From NCBI GenBank assembly GCA_963771715.1, contig CAVYUQ010000010.1:62001-126000 (forward strand): DNA of 64,000 nt. Reading direction: 5' to 3'. This document shows, in pieces, positions 48,586-58,960 of this stretch. Position 1 is the first letter of the stretch, and each line of letters starts with the position of its first letter. The DNA is from JACVRW01 sp963771715 (GTDB taxonomy: Bacteria; Actinomycetota; Thermoleophilia; Solirubrobacterales; Thermoleophilaceae). Below the pieces are notes generated by a model. The model had not been told where the DNA came from, did not search any database, and saw nothing but the letters and a program-made list of their open reading frames with translations. A program made the position numbers and the translations under genes.

Positions 48586-50609
48586 ATGGACTCCACTCCG
48601 CGCACATTCCCCGTCAGCCGGATCATCGGCCTGGTCGCGATCGGCCTGGTCGTGGCCGGACTCGCCTACCTGCGCTTCTCGCCGGCGGGCGAGGTTTCCG
48701 TCCCGGAGGGCGCACACGCCGGCCAGCTCACGCTGAAGTCCTGCGACTACGGGACCGAGGACGGGGACTACGAGGCCGACTGCGGCACGCTCGTCGTGCC
48801 CGAGAACCGAGCCCGCGCCGATTCGCGGCTGATCGCGCTGCCGGTCACGCGCATCCGCGCCCGGTCGGAGCATCCGCGCGAGCCCATCTTCCGGCTCGAG
48901 GGCGGTCCCGGCATCACGAATATGAAGTTCAAGCAGGCGAGCCGCTTCGCCGAGAACCGCGACGTGGTCCTCGTGGGCTACCGCGGCGTCGAGGGCTCCG
49001 CCATTCTCGACTGCCCCGAGGTCGCGAACGCGATGCGGCGCTCGAGCGACTTCCTCGCGAGCGACTCGCTTCGCGACCAGGCGGCGGGGTACAGGTCGTG
49101 CGCGACGCGCCTCCAGGACGAGGGCTTCGACCTCGCGGGCTACACGCTGCCCCAGCGAGTGGACGACCTCGAGGCGGCGCGCAAGGCCCTCGGGTACGAC
49201 CAGGTGAACCTCGTCAGCGAGAGCGCCGGCACCCGCACGGCGATGATCTACGCCTGGCGTCATCCGGACAGCGTTCACCGCTCGGTGATGCTCGGCGCGA
49301 ACCCTCCGGGCCACTTCTTGTGGGACGCGGAGACGAACGACCGGAAGATTCGCCGCTATTCGGCGCTCTGCTCGCAGGCCGAGGCCTGTAGCGAGCGAAC
49401 GGACGACCTCGCCGGCCTGATCAAGCGGGAAGCCGACGACATCCCGGGGCGCTGGGGACCGCTCAAGGTCAAGCAGGGCAACGTCCGCGTCGCCACCTGG
49501 TGGGGTCTCCTGGACTCGGGGGACGAGGTGGCGCCCCTGTCCGCGCCGATGACTCTCGACTCCTGGACGGCCGCCGCAGACGGCGACGCCAGCGGGCTCT
49601 GGCTCCAGTCACTCCTCGCGCAGCTGATCTTCCCGCGCGTCCAGGTGTGGGGCGAGGTCGCGGCCGTAGCGCGTGCGGACACGAACTTCGCAGGCGAGCA
49701 CTTCCCGGAGTCCGAGGGGCGGGACTCGATCCTCGGCGCCCCGAGCACCAAGTTCATCTGGGCCGGTGGGGGCTCGCCGGCGCCTTTCCCGCGGCACCCG
49801 ATCAGGACGAGTACGACCGGGTCCGAGACAGCGACGTCGAGACGCTGGTGGTCGGTGGACCCCTCGATGCCGCGACGCCGGCCGAGGCCGCCACCCGTGA
49901 GCTGATGCCTCACCTGCCGAACGGGCACCAGGTGATCCTGCGCGAGTTTGGGCACACGTCGGACCTCTGGACCGAGCAGACGAAGGCGAGCACGCGTCTG
50001 ATCAACACCTTCCTCGACGAGGGAAGGGTCGACACGTCGCTGTTCAAGCACCGGAAGATCGACTTCGAGCCGGAGGTCACGCAGCCGGCGCTCGCGAAGG
50101 GATTCGCCGGCTCCATGCTCGGCTTCGTCCTGATCACCATCATCTCGCTGCTGTGGATGCCGCGACGCGTGATGAAGCGCGGGCGGATCGGCGCCCGCAA
50201 GAGCGTGCTGCTGCGCTCGCTGTTCCCGCTCGTGCTCGGATTCGGCGGCTGGTTCCTCGTGACGCTGACCCTGTCGACCGTGGCGCCCAGCGTGCCGATC
50301 GACGGCGAGCTGCTGGTGGTGTTCTCGATGGGCCTCCCGATCGGACTCGGGATCTACTGGGCGTGGCTCCAGTGGGACTGGCCGGCGGAGACCAAGCGAG
50401 TGGGCCTCGCGGCAGCGGTGCTGTCGACACTCGTCGGCGGATGGCTCGGCTTCCACGCCGGGGCGGACATGCTGGCGTTCGTTACGACCATCGCCGGCGC
50501 GGCAGCGGCCACCAACCTGGCCCTGATCCTCGTGAGCGTGGCCCGCGAGAGCGCGCCACGGCGCGAGCCATCCGAACGGAGGACGCGCGCCCGCGCTCTT
50601 GTGTCGTAG
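48586..50609 (+). pseudogene. Membrane-anchored S33 alpha/beta hydrolase with C-terminal membrane domain, one-base deletion
   Basis: The first frame (ATG 48586) shows an N-terminal anchor, the CDYGTEDGDYEADCGTLVVP proteinase-like start and the nucleophile region LVSESAGTRTA of the S33/tripeptidyl aminopeptidase group. In the five-G run near 49766-49770 one base is missing; the continuation LAGAFPAAPDQDEYDRVR leads to the acid LVVGGPLDAATP and His in REFGHTSDLW, then a membrane domain of four or five helices. Both halves are needed for a catalytic triad. A hydrolase with a C-terminal multi-helix domain is unusual. Confidence 0.78.
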
Positions 50610-50636
50610 CCCTTAGACCTAGGGGACGCTGGCGGC

Positions 50637-52136
<1,500 letters not shown>

Positions 52137-52198
52137 CAGCTGGGAATCTAATCCAGTGGGGACTAAAGAAATACGGGCGCGCGGTCGTCTCTGAACCA

Positions 52199-52682
52199 GT
52201 GGGTGCCGAGGCGCAGGCGATCGAGGATGTCTACCGGGCGCGCTATGGCGGGTTCCGCAACGCGCTCGCCACCGTGACCGGCAGCTACGACTCGGCTCGC
52301 GACGCAGTCCAGGAGGGCTTTGCGATCGCTCTCGCCAAGCGCGGCGAGTTCAGGGGCGGCTCCCTGGAGGCGTGGATCTGGCGCATCTCGCTGAGCTGCG
52401 CGCTCGACGGGCGCCGCAGGGCGCGGCGGCTTTCGCTGAACGGCGTGCCGGAGACGATGGACGCGCAGCTCCCGGACGCCGCCGGCGATCCCGAGCTGGC
52501 CGCGGCGGTCCGCGGCCTCGCCGCACGGCAGCGGCTGATGGTCTTCCTGCACTACTACGCGGACCTCAGCTACGCCCAGATCGCGGAGGCGTGTGGAGTG
52601 AGCGAGGGGACTGTGGGAGCGGCGCTCGCCCAGGCGCGCCGTTTTGCTCGAAGCGCTCGACCCGGAGGGAATCGAACGATGA
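52199..52682 (+). pseudogene. ECF sigma factor, one-base insertion near the end
   Basis: Region 2 (AVQEGFAIALAKRGEFRGG to WIWRISLSCALDGRRRARR) and region 4 (RLMVFLHYYADLSYAQIAEA, then CGVSEGTVGAALAQARR) are complete. In the TTTT run at 52641-52644 one T seems extra; removing it gives the end RRLLEALDPEGIER and a stop at 52680-52682 that overlaps the next ATG (ATGA). Without the correction the frame runs into the anti-sigma gene. GTG start at 52199. It is probably controlled by the coupled anti-sigma factor. Confidence 0.75.
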
Positions 52683-53382
52683 CGCGCGACCTTGACCAGT
52701 TGCTGAGCGAGCGCTTCGCCCGCCTGGCACCCGAGCCGGGGCCCCCGGACTGGGCCGACGTGCTGCGCCGCGCGCGCCGCTGGGCGTGCCGGCTCGTCCG
52801 CGATGGCGGCGTCGCGCGCTCGCGGTGGCGGCGGCCGTGCTGGCAGCGTTCGCGGTCGCCGGCGCGGCACTCGCGCTCAGCGGGGCAAGCACGGGCGTGC
52901 CGGCGATCGACCGCCTGCTCGACCGCGCCTCCACTCACTCCGAGCCCGCGCCGCCGGGCGCGCCGCCGTACAGCGACTTCCACCCAAGGCCGGGCACGGT
53001 GAGCGAGCCGCTCGAGCTCCGCTTTGAAGGCATCGACTACACGGCCGTGGGCTTCCGCAGTCGGGACGGGATGATCTGCGCCGCGATGGTAAACCCGGCA
53101 GCCGAACGTGCCAACGGCGGCGTCGGCTGTGCCAGCGCGCGGCTGCTGCGCCGGTCGCTCGAGGAGCGGCGCTTCTTCGTCTCCGGGGGAGGAGGCGGCA
53201 CGCACGCGATCACGTACGGATTCGCGCGAGCCGGCGTGACGGGCCTTGCTCTGGCCGCCGACGAGGGCCCGGGCGTAGTCGAGTTGTCGGAGCCGTGGAG
53301 GCCGGGGCGCGGGAAGCCGATTCGCTTCTTCTACGCCGTCAGCGAGGCGCCGGCGGAGCGCATCATCGAGGCACGGCCGTAG
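52679..53382 (+). pseudogene. Putative membrane anti-sigma factor, one-base deletion
   Basis: ATG 52679 opens a short cytoplasmic domain (TRDLDQLLSERFARLAPEPG, DWADVLRRARR). Near 52780 one base is missing; the continuation ARPRWRRRALAVAAAVLAAF gives the membrane helix and an extracytoplasmic domain of about 150 residues with two Cys and a Gly-rich loop (VSGGGGGTHAITYGF), ending IIEARP. Its place after the sigma gene with an ATGA overlap supports an anti-sigma role, but no classical zinc-binding motif is seen. Confidence 0.6.
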
Positions 53383-54439
53383 CCCGCCCGGCGCGGAGCA
53401 CCAGAGTCAGCGCAAGGAGCAGCGGCACGACCGCGAGCAGCAGGGGATAGGCGCCGTTGTACGCCCAGTAGGGCGTCGGCACGGGCTCGGTGCGGATCAG
53501 GACCCAGATGAGGGGATAGGCGACGCTCGCCAGGACTAGTCCGGCGGCGAGCGCGTGCGCCGGGTGAGTTCGATTACGCCGCCACGTCACGATCACCGCC
53601 ACTGCGAGGGCGATCCCGAGGACGGCGATCAGCGTCCGGGAGGGAAGGATCCACGGCATGGGGTAGGGCGGGCCGACGACGACGGTAGGGCCGACGACGT
53701 CGACCGTGCGGCCGACCTCGGGTTTGACCGCGTCGTACACGAAGATGCGCGTGGGCTTGGGCCCCGGCGCCGGAAGCAGGTACACGACCGCTACGACTGC
53801 GGGAACCACGCCGACTGCCAGGCGGCGCATCACTGCCCACACGGGCGGGCGCGGCCGCGGCCGCGTCGGGAGGCTCAGCGCGCCCGCCAGCAGCAGCAGC
53901 GTGGGGAGGAGCGATGCCGCGCCGATGTCGACGCTCCAGCCGCGGTAGAAGCTCGGGGTGTGGGCGATGGCGACGTCGGTCCCGTAGCCGAGGTACGGCG
54001 CCATGGCCGCCACGAGGGTCGCCGCCGCGCCGGCCGCGGTCAGCCAGCGGTGTCGAAGCGCAGCGCCGACCACCGCCAGTAGCGAGCCGCCGAGCAGCAT
54101 CGCCCAGCCCTCGCCCAGCGGCCAGTGGTCGTAGCGAGGGACGAATCCGAAGATCCAGACGACGAGGAGCGTCGCGGCGAGCGGCAGCGTCAGGACGCTG
54201 AGGGCCTCCCTCCACGGAGCGCTCCGAATCTCGAGCACGGCCTCGCGTGGCCGTCTCCGCAGGCCGGCCACGGCGAGCGACAGGCACTCGCGCGGCAGCG
54301 CCCGCAGCCCGGCTCCGTCCACCGCGTCGCGCGCGCAGTCGCGAACCACGCGGCCATCGGCGCGGCGCGCCTTCGGAAACGTGAGCGACGCGACGCCGGT
54401 GAGGAACTCGCTCACGCGACGCCGACCGCGAGAGCTCAC
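53363..54439 (-). CDS. Polytopic membrane protein coupled to PadR
   Basis: A 358-residue protein: a cytoplasmic N-terminal region of about 75 residues rich in Arg (GLRALPRECLSLAVAGLRRR), then eight hydrophobic segments with a long outside loop (KPTRIFVYDAVKPEVGRTVD). It resembles the PadR-linked membrane proteins of actinobacteria but I cannot name a family. GTG start overlaps the padR stop (GTGA, 54436-54439), so expression is coupled to the regulator. Confidence 0.68.
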   Translation of the reverse strand: MSSRGRRRVSEFLTGVASLTFPKARRADGRVVRDCARDAVDGAGLRALPRECLSLAVAGLRRRPREAVLEIRSAPWREALSVLTLPLAATLLVVWIFGFVPRYDHWPLGEGWAMLLGGSLLAVVGAALRHRWLTAAGAAATLVAAMAPYLGYGTDVAIAHTPSFYRGWSVDIGAASLLPTLLLLAGALSLPTRPRPRPPVWAVMRRLAVGVVPAVVAVVYLLPAPGPKPTRIFVYDAVKPEVGRTVDVVGPTVVVGPPYPMPWILPSRTLIAVLGIALAVAVIVTWRRNRTHPAHALAAGLVLASVAYPLIWVLIRTEPVPTPYWAYNGAYPLLLAVVPLLLALTLVLRAGRATAVPR

Positions 54440-54768
54440 GCGAGGCCCTTCGCGTCGCGCGGTTGCCGGCGCCTCGCCTGGACTACGCGTGCGGCCGCCA
54501 TCAGCCGGTCGGCCTCCTCGGCGACCGTATCGCGGCCGCGGCCGGTGATCCGGTAGTAGCGCCGCAGCCGTCCCTCGACGGTCTCCTCGCTGTCGACCTC
54601 GACGAGCCCGCGCGCCGCCATGCGCTCGAGCGCGCCGTAGAGCGTGCCCGCGGTGAGCCGGACGTCACCCTCGGAGAGCTCGGCGGCGCGGGTGGAGATC
54701 GCGTAGCCGTGGAGCGGACCGTCTAGCAGCGAAGCGAGGACGAAGTAGCTGGCCGGTCGCAGCTCCAT
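54436..54768 (-). CDS. PadR-family transcriptional regulator
   Basis: A 110-residue winged-helix regulator: MELRPASYFVLASLLDGPLH, GYAI, LTAGTLYGALERMAARGLVE and a C-terminal dimer helix (GRGRDTVAEEADRLMAAARVV). These are the short PadR-s2 type. ATG at 54768 is preferred over 54780 because it begins at the conserved ELRPASYFVL. An almost perfect palindrome (54774-54795) lies six bases before the start, suggesting autorepression. Confidence 0.88.
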   Translation of the reverse strand: MELRPASYFVLASLLDGPLHGYAISTRAAELSEGDVRLTAGTLYGALERMAARGLVEVDSEETVEGRLRRYYRITGRGRDTVAEEADRLMAAARVVQARRRQPRDAKGLA

Positions 54769-54773
54769 AGTGC

Positions 54774-54795
54774 GGCACACGATATATCGCGTGCC
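54774..54795. promoter_or_regulatory. Likely PadR operator
   Basis: A 22-bp palindrome with a single mismatched pair: left arm GGCACACGATA, right arm TATCGCGTGCC. The A/T-rich core GATATATC inside GC arms resembles PadR sites. It sits between the sigJ stop (54799) and the padR start (54768), so any padR promoter here would give a leaderless or near-leaderless mRNA. Confidence 0.65.
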
Positions 54796-54798
54796 GAC

Positions 54799-56064
54799 CT
54801 ATGTCAAGGAGTCGGCGCGCTCGAGCAGGAGCTGCCGCTCGCGTGTGTTGCGCGTCATCGAGGCCGCCAGCTCGAGCTCGGCGCGCGCCTCGTCGTTGCG
54901 CCCCAGCCGCGCGAGCAGGTCGCCGCGCACGCTGGAGAGCAGGTGATAGCCCGGGAGCGATCCCTCCACGACCAGCTCGTCCACGAGCTCGAGCCCGGCC
55001 TCCGGGCCGAAGGCCATCCCCACCGCCACCGCTCGGTTCAGCTCGACCACCGGCGACCCGCTCAACTGGAACAGGCCGTCGTAGAGCGCGACGATCCGCA
55101 CCCAGTCCGTCTCCTCGACGCTGCGGGCGCGCGCGTGACACGCCGCGATGGCCGCCTGGAGCGTGTAGGGGCCGAGCGAGCCGCCGAGCTGCTCCGCGCG
55201 TTCCAGGGCGGCCAGCCCGCGGCGGACCAGGACGTGGTCCCAGCGCGCCCGGTCCTGGTCCACGAGCAGCACTGGCTCGCCGGCCGGGCCGACCCGGGCG
55301 CGCGAGCGCGACGCCTGGATCTCCATCAGCGCCACCAGGCCGTGCACCTCCGGCTCGTCCGGAGCGAGTCCGGCGAGGATGCGGCCGAGGCGCAGCGCCT
55401 CCTCGCACAGCGCCGGGCGCAGCCAGTCGTCACCGGCGGTGGCCGAGTAGCCCTCGTTGAAGATGAGGTAGATCACCTCGAGCACGGAGGAGAGGCGCTC
55501 GGCGAGCTCCTCGCGCGTGGGGTCCTCGAAGGCGATGCGCGCCTCGGCCAGCGTGCGCTTCGCGCGCACGATCCGCTGCGCCACAGTCGGTTCGGGCACG
55601 AGGAACGCCCGCGCGATCTCCTCAGTGGTCAGCCCACCGAGCAGGCGCAGGGTGAGCGCGGCGCGGGCGTGGGTCGAAAGCACCGGGTGGCAGGTCATGA
55701 AGATCAGGCGCAGGAGGTCGTCGCCCACGTGGTCGTCCAACTCGGCGTCGATGTCCCGCTCCGCGCTGCCGAGCTGCAGCTCGATCTCGCGCGCAAGCTC
55801 CTCCTGCTTGCGCTCGAGCGTCGCTCCGCGCCTCAGCGTGTCGATCGCACGATGCTTCGCGGTGGCCATGAGCCAGGCGCCCGGGTTGTCCGGCACGCCT
55901 GACTCGGGCCACTGCTCGAGCGCAGCGACGAGGGCGTCCTGCGACAGCTCCTCGGCGAGGCCCACGTCGCGCACGATTCGCGTGAGGCCGGCGATCAGCC
56001 GGGCGGACTCGATCCGCCAGACCGTCTCGATCGCTCGGTTCGTGTCGGAGGTGGTCGCTACGAC
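54799..56064 (-). CDS. SigJ-type ECF sigma factor with C-terminal TPR-like domain
   Basis: An about 421-residue sigma factor: region 2 (AVWRIESARLIAGL-like VWRIESARLIAGLTRIV), DNPGAWLMATAKHRAIDTLR, region 4 (LRLLGGLTTEEIARAFLVPE) and a long TPR-like C-terminal region (DDWLRPALCEEALRLGRILA to DEARAELELAASMTRNTRER) typical of ECF41/42-like SigJ-group factors. The upstream YCII-domain gene is its usual partner. No ATG, GTG or TTG is found at the expected start: the frame is open to 56205 inside the YCII gene. The end given, 56064, is the homology limit, not a proven start. Confidence 0.82.
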   Translation of the reverse strand, partial: VVATTSDTNRAIETVWRIESARLIAGLTRIVRDVGLAEELSQDALVAALEQWPESGVPDNPGAWLMATAKHRAIDTLRRGATLERKQEELAREIELQLGSAERDIDAELDDHVGDDLLRLIFMTCHPVLSTHARAALTLRLLGGLTTEEIARAFLVPEPTVAQRIVRAKRTLAEARIAFEDPTREELAERLSSVLEVIYLIFNEGYSATAGDDWLRPALCEEALRLGRILAGLAPDEPEVHGLVALMEIQASRSRARVGPAGEPVLLVDQDRARWDHVLVRRGLAALERAEQLGGSLGPYTLQAAIAACHARARSVEETDWVRIVALYDGLFQLSGSPVVELNRAVAVGMAFGPEAGLELVDELVVEGSLPGYHLLSSVRGDLLARLGRNDEARAELELAASMTRNTRERQLLLERADSLT

Positions 56065-56480
56065 TGCTGCCCCTCGGTCTGAGCGCGCAGCCGCTGCTCC
56101 TGCTCCCTCAGCTCGGGAGTGAACTCGTCGCCGAAGTCCTCCATCTCGAAGACGGGCCGGATCTCGATCTCGGTGCCGCCGCCGAACGGCGCGCGCTTGA
56201 TCCACTCAACCGCCTCGTCCATGTCACGCACCTGCCAGAGCCAGTAGCCCGCGATCAGCTCCTTCGACTCGGTGAACGGCCCGTCGATCACGGTCCGCTT
56301 GTCGCCGTCGAAGCGCACCCGCGCGGCCTTGGACGTGGGGTGAAGGCCCTCGCCCGCGAGCATCACGCCCGCCTTGACGAGCTCCTCGTTGAAGTTGCCC
56401 ATCTCGGTGAGCAGCTTCTCGTCGGGCATGACGCCCCGCTCACTGTTCTCGTCGGCCGGAACCAGCACCATGACTCGCAT
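56058..56480 (-). CDS. YCII-related (DGPF) domain protein
   Basis: A 140-residue YCII-type protein: MRVMVLVPADENSERG, the helix MPDEKLLTEMGNFNEELVKAG, the DGPFTESKELIAGYW motif and the strand EIEIRPVFEMEDFGDEF. Such proteins regularly precede SigJ-like ECF sigma genes and may act as their regulators or sense a small molecule. ATG at 56480 follows AGAAGGAG with good spacing; a longer start at 56546 is less likely. The stop overlaps the sigma gene. Confidence 0.88.
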   Translation of the reverse strand: MRVMVLVPADENSERGVMPDEKLLTEMGNFNEELVKAGVMLAGEGLHPTSKAARVRFDGDKRTVIDGPFTESKELIAGYWLWQVRDMDEAVEWIKRAPFGGGTEIEIRPVFEMEDFGDEFTPELREQEQRLRAQTEGQQS

Positions 56481-56640
56481 CGATTTCTCCTTCTGGATCG
56501 GGGTCTTTACGTAGGCGTCGAACGGGCCAACGCAGAATCGACACATCGAGCGAAACTTTTTGGAGGCTGCCAGGATGGCAAGCGGTGCAATAGCTGCGCC
56601 GGACGGGTCGGGTTCATGGCGAGCGGGCTACGCTCGCGCC

Positions 56641-57114
56641 ATGAAGCGACTTCTCGGACTCACCACCGCCCTGATCGCCGTCTGGGCCCTGGTCCCCGCC
56701 TCAGCATCGGCGCTCATCCAGCTCGACCGCGGCATCGCAGGCGCCCGGCTCGGCAACACGAAGAATCAGGTGCGCGCCGCGCTGGGCACGCCGACGAGGG
56801 TCCGGAACGGCACGAATGAGTTCGGTGCCTTCACCGTCTTCCGCTACGCGGGCGGCATCCGCGTGACCTTCCAGGGTCAGCAGACGGTGACCGCCGTGCA
56901 GACCACCGGCCTCGGCGACCGCACCGCCAGGGGCGTCGGTGTCCGCTCCACCGAGTCAGCGGTCAAGAACCGCGTGCCCGGCGTGAGCTGCGAGACCTTC
57001 GAGGGCACCCGCATCTGCCAGCGCGGCGAGGGCCTTCCCGGCCAGCGCATCACGGCTTTCTTCCTGAAGAACGGCCGTGTGACGCGCGTGATCGTGGGCT
57101 TCGTGATCGACTGA
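56641..57114 (+). CDS. Secreted small protein with SmpA/OmlA-like fold hint
   Basis: A 157-residue exported protein: signal peptide (MKRLLGLTTALIAVWALVP) and a mature part that begins IQLDRGIAGARLGNTKNQVR and ALGTPTRVRNG, the motif pattern of small proteins whose first helix follows a strand (GxxxG-T-x-x-V-x-x-x-LG-x-P), as in SmpA/OmlA-like domains. Two Cys follow (GVSCETFEGTRICQRG), likely bonded. Function unknown. The 160 bases upstream hold no other gene. Confidence 0.65.
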   Translation: MKRLLGLTTALIAVWALVPASASALIQLDRGIAGARLGNTKNQVRAALGTPTRVRNGTNEFGAFTVFRYAGGIRVTFQGQQTVTAVQTTGLGDRTARGVGVRSTESAVKNRVPGVSCETFEGTRICQRGEGLPGQRITAFFLKNGRVTRVIVGFVID

Positions 57115-57121
57115 GCCGCGG

Positions 57122-57968
57122 CTAGCGGGTGGCTGCGCCTTCGGGCCAGCCGTTCACGAAGATGTCGAGCGCCAGCTCGGCGTCGGGCGTGCCCGCGTAC
57201 TGGTCGAGGTCGGTGATGCCCGCCTCCGCCAGGACCTCGTCGTCGATGAAGACGTTCCCGGTGCACGAGCGCGGGTCGCGGCTCAGGATCTCGTAGCGCG
57301 GCGTCCGCCACGATCGCCGGCACGCGCGAGCGGGCCATCGCCTCGTCGCCGCCGAGCAGGTTCTGGACCGCGGCCGTGGCGATGATCGTGCGCGGCCAGA
57401 GGCAGTTCGCGCCGATGCCGGCCTCGGCCTCGTCGGCCGCCACGCCGAGCGTGATCATCGTCATGCCCATCTTGGAGAGCGTGTAGGCGCTGTGGCCGTT
57501 CAGCCAGCGCGGGTCCGCCGACAGCGGCGGCGAGAGCGTGAGCACGTGCGCGTGGTCGGACTCGCGCAGGTGCGGGAGGCAGGCGCGCGTGACCACGAAC
57601 GTGCCGCGCGCGTTGATCTGCTGCATGAGGTCGAAGCGCTTGACCTCGAGGTCGCGCATCGGGGCGAGGTTGATGGCGCTGGCGTTGTTCACGACGAGGT
57701 CGATGCCGCCGAACCGCTCCACCGTCTGGGCCACCGCGGCCTCGACCGCCTCGGCATCGCGGATGTCGCCCACGATCGGCAGCGCCTGGCCGCCGGCGGC
57801 CTCGATCTCCTCGGCCGCCGTGTAGATCGTGCCCGGCAGCTTCGGATGCGGCTCGGCGGTCTTGGCCATCAGCGCGACCTTTGCGCCGTCGCGCGCGGCG
57901 CGGGCAGCGATCGCGAGGCCGATTCCGCGGCTGCCGCCTGACATGAACATCACTCTGTCCCGAAGCAT
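57122..57968 (-). pseudogene. HSDL2-like short-chain dehydrogenase, one-base insertion
   Basis: An SDR from MLRDRVMFMSGGSRGIGLAI (cofactor motif) through NNASAINL and the YTLSK catalytic pair (AYTLSKMGMT). At about 57320, one extra base shifts the frame after IVADA; the remainder reads RYEILSRDPRSCTGNVFIDDE and TDLDQYAGTPDAELALDIFV, the C-terminal part typical of the HSDL2-like group, ending at 57122. Joined length about 281 residues. Last gene of the fbiC-fgd-SDR run, 10 bases from fgd. It may reduce or oxidise a lipid-derived carbonyl. Confidence 0.78.
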
Positions 57969-57978
57969 GCGGGGCAGC

Positions 57979-58960
57979 CTAAAGAAGCGGGAGCACGTCG
58001 GCCGCGAACTGCTCCAGGAAGCGCCCCTGGTCCTCGCCCGGCGCGTGCAGGATCAGCTCGTCGAATCCGAGCTCCCGGTAGCGGCCGATCCCCTCCACGA
58101 TCTCCTCGGGGTCGTCCGAGGTGATGAAGCGGGTGTGCGCGCGGTCGGCGTTCTCGTCGGCGAGGCGCTCCATCTCGAGCGGGTCCTCGACGCCCTCCTT
58201 CTGCTCGGGGGTGAGCGCCAGCGCGGCCCACCAGCGGCAGTTGTCGAAGGCCCGCTGGCGGTCGCGGTCGTAGGAGACCTTGACCTCGATCATGCGGCGG
58301 ATCCCGGCGGCGTCGCGGCCCGCGGCCTCGGCGCCCTCCACGACCTTCGCGAGCAGCTCGTCGTAGAGGGCCGGGTCCTTGCCGCTCGTGCAGATGAAGC
58401 CGTCACCCACGCGGCCCGCCAGCTTGGCCGCGAGCGGTCCCGAGGCGGCCACGTAGATCGGCACCGGCACGCTCGGGGCGATCGTAGATCGTGGCCTTCG
58501 AGGCGCGGTAGTACTCGCCCTCGAAGTCCACGCGCTCCTCGGTCCAGAGCCGGCGGATCAGCTCGATCGCCTCTGCGAGGCGGCGGCGGCGCTCCTTGCG
58601 GCCCGGGAACTCCTGGCCCGTGGCGGGCGTCTCGTTCAGCGCCTCGCCGGTGCCCACCCCGAGGAAGACCCGCCCGGGAGTGAGGCAGCCGAGCGTTGCG
58701 AACGCCTGGGCGACGACGGCGGGGTGGTAGCGCAGCGTGGGGGTGAGCACGCTGGTGCCGAGCGTGGCGCGCTCGGTGCGCTGGCCGGCGGCGGCCAGCC
58801 AGGCGATCGCGGCCGGCGCGTGCCCGCCGTGGTGGCGCCAGGGCTGGAAGTGGTCGGACACGCCGACCATCTCGAGCCCGACCTGCTCGGCCTGGCGCGA
58901 GTACTCGAGCAGCTCCACCGGCCCGAACTGCTCCGCGGAGGCCTTGTAGCCGAGCTTCAC
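57979..58960 (-). pseudogene. F420-dependent glucose-6-phosphate dehydrogenase-like enzyme, one-base insertion
   Basis: A luciferase-like F420 enzyme of the FGD group: VKLGYKASAEQFGPVELLEY, VSDHFQPWRHHGGHAP, TSVLTPTLRYHPAVVAQAFA and FLGVGTGEALNE. In the CCCC run near 58486 one base seems extra; with it removed the frame continues YDRPSVPVPIYVAASGP and AGRVGDGFICTSGKD to the stop at 57979, giving about 326 residues. It reduces F420 using glucose-6-phosphate or a similar hydroxy substrate. GTG start overlaps the fbiC stop (GTGA), so synthesis and use of F420 are coupled. Confidence 0.82.
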
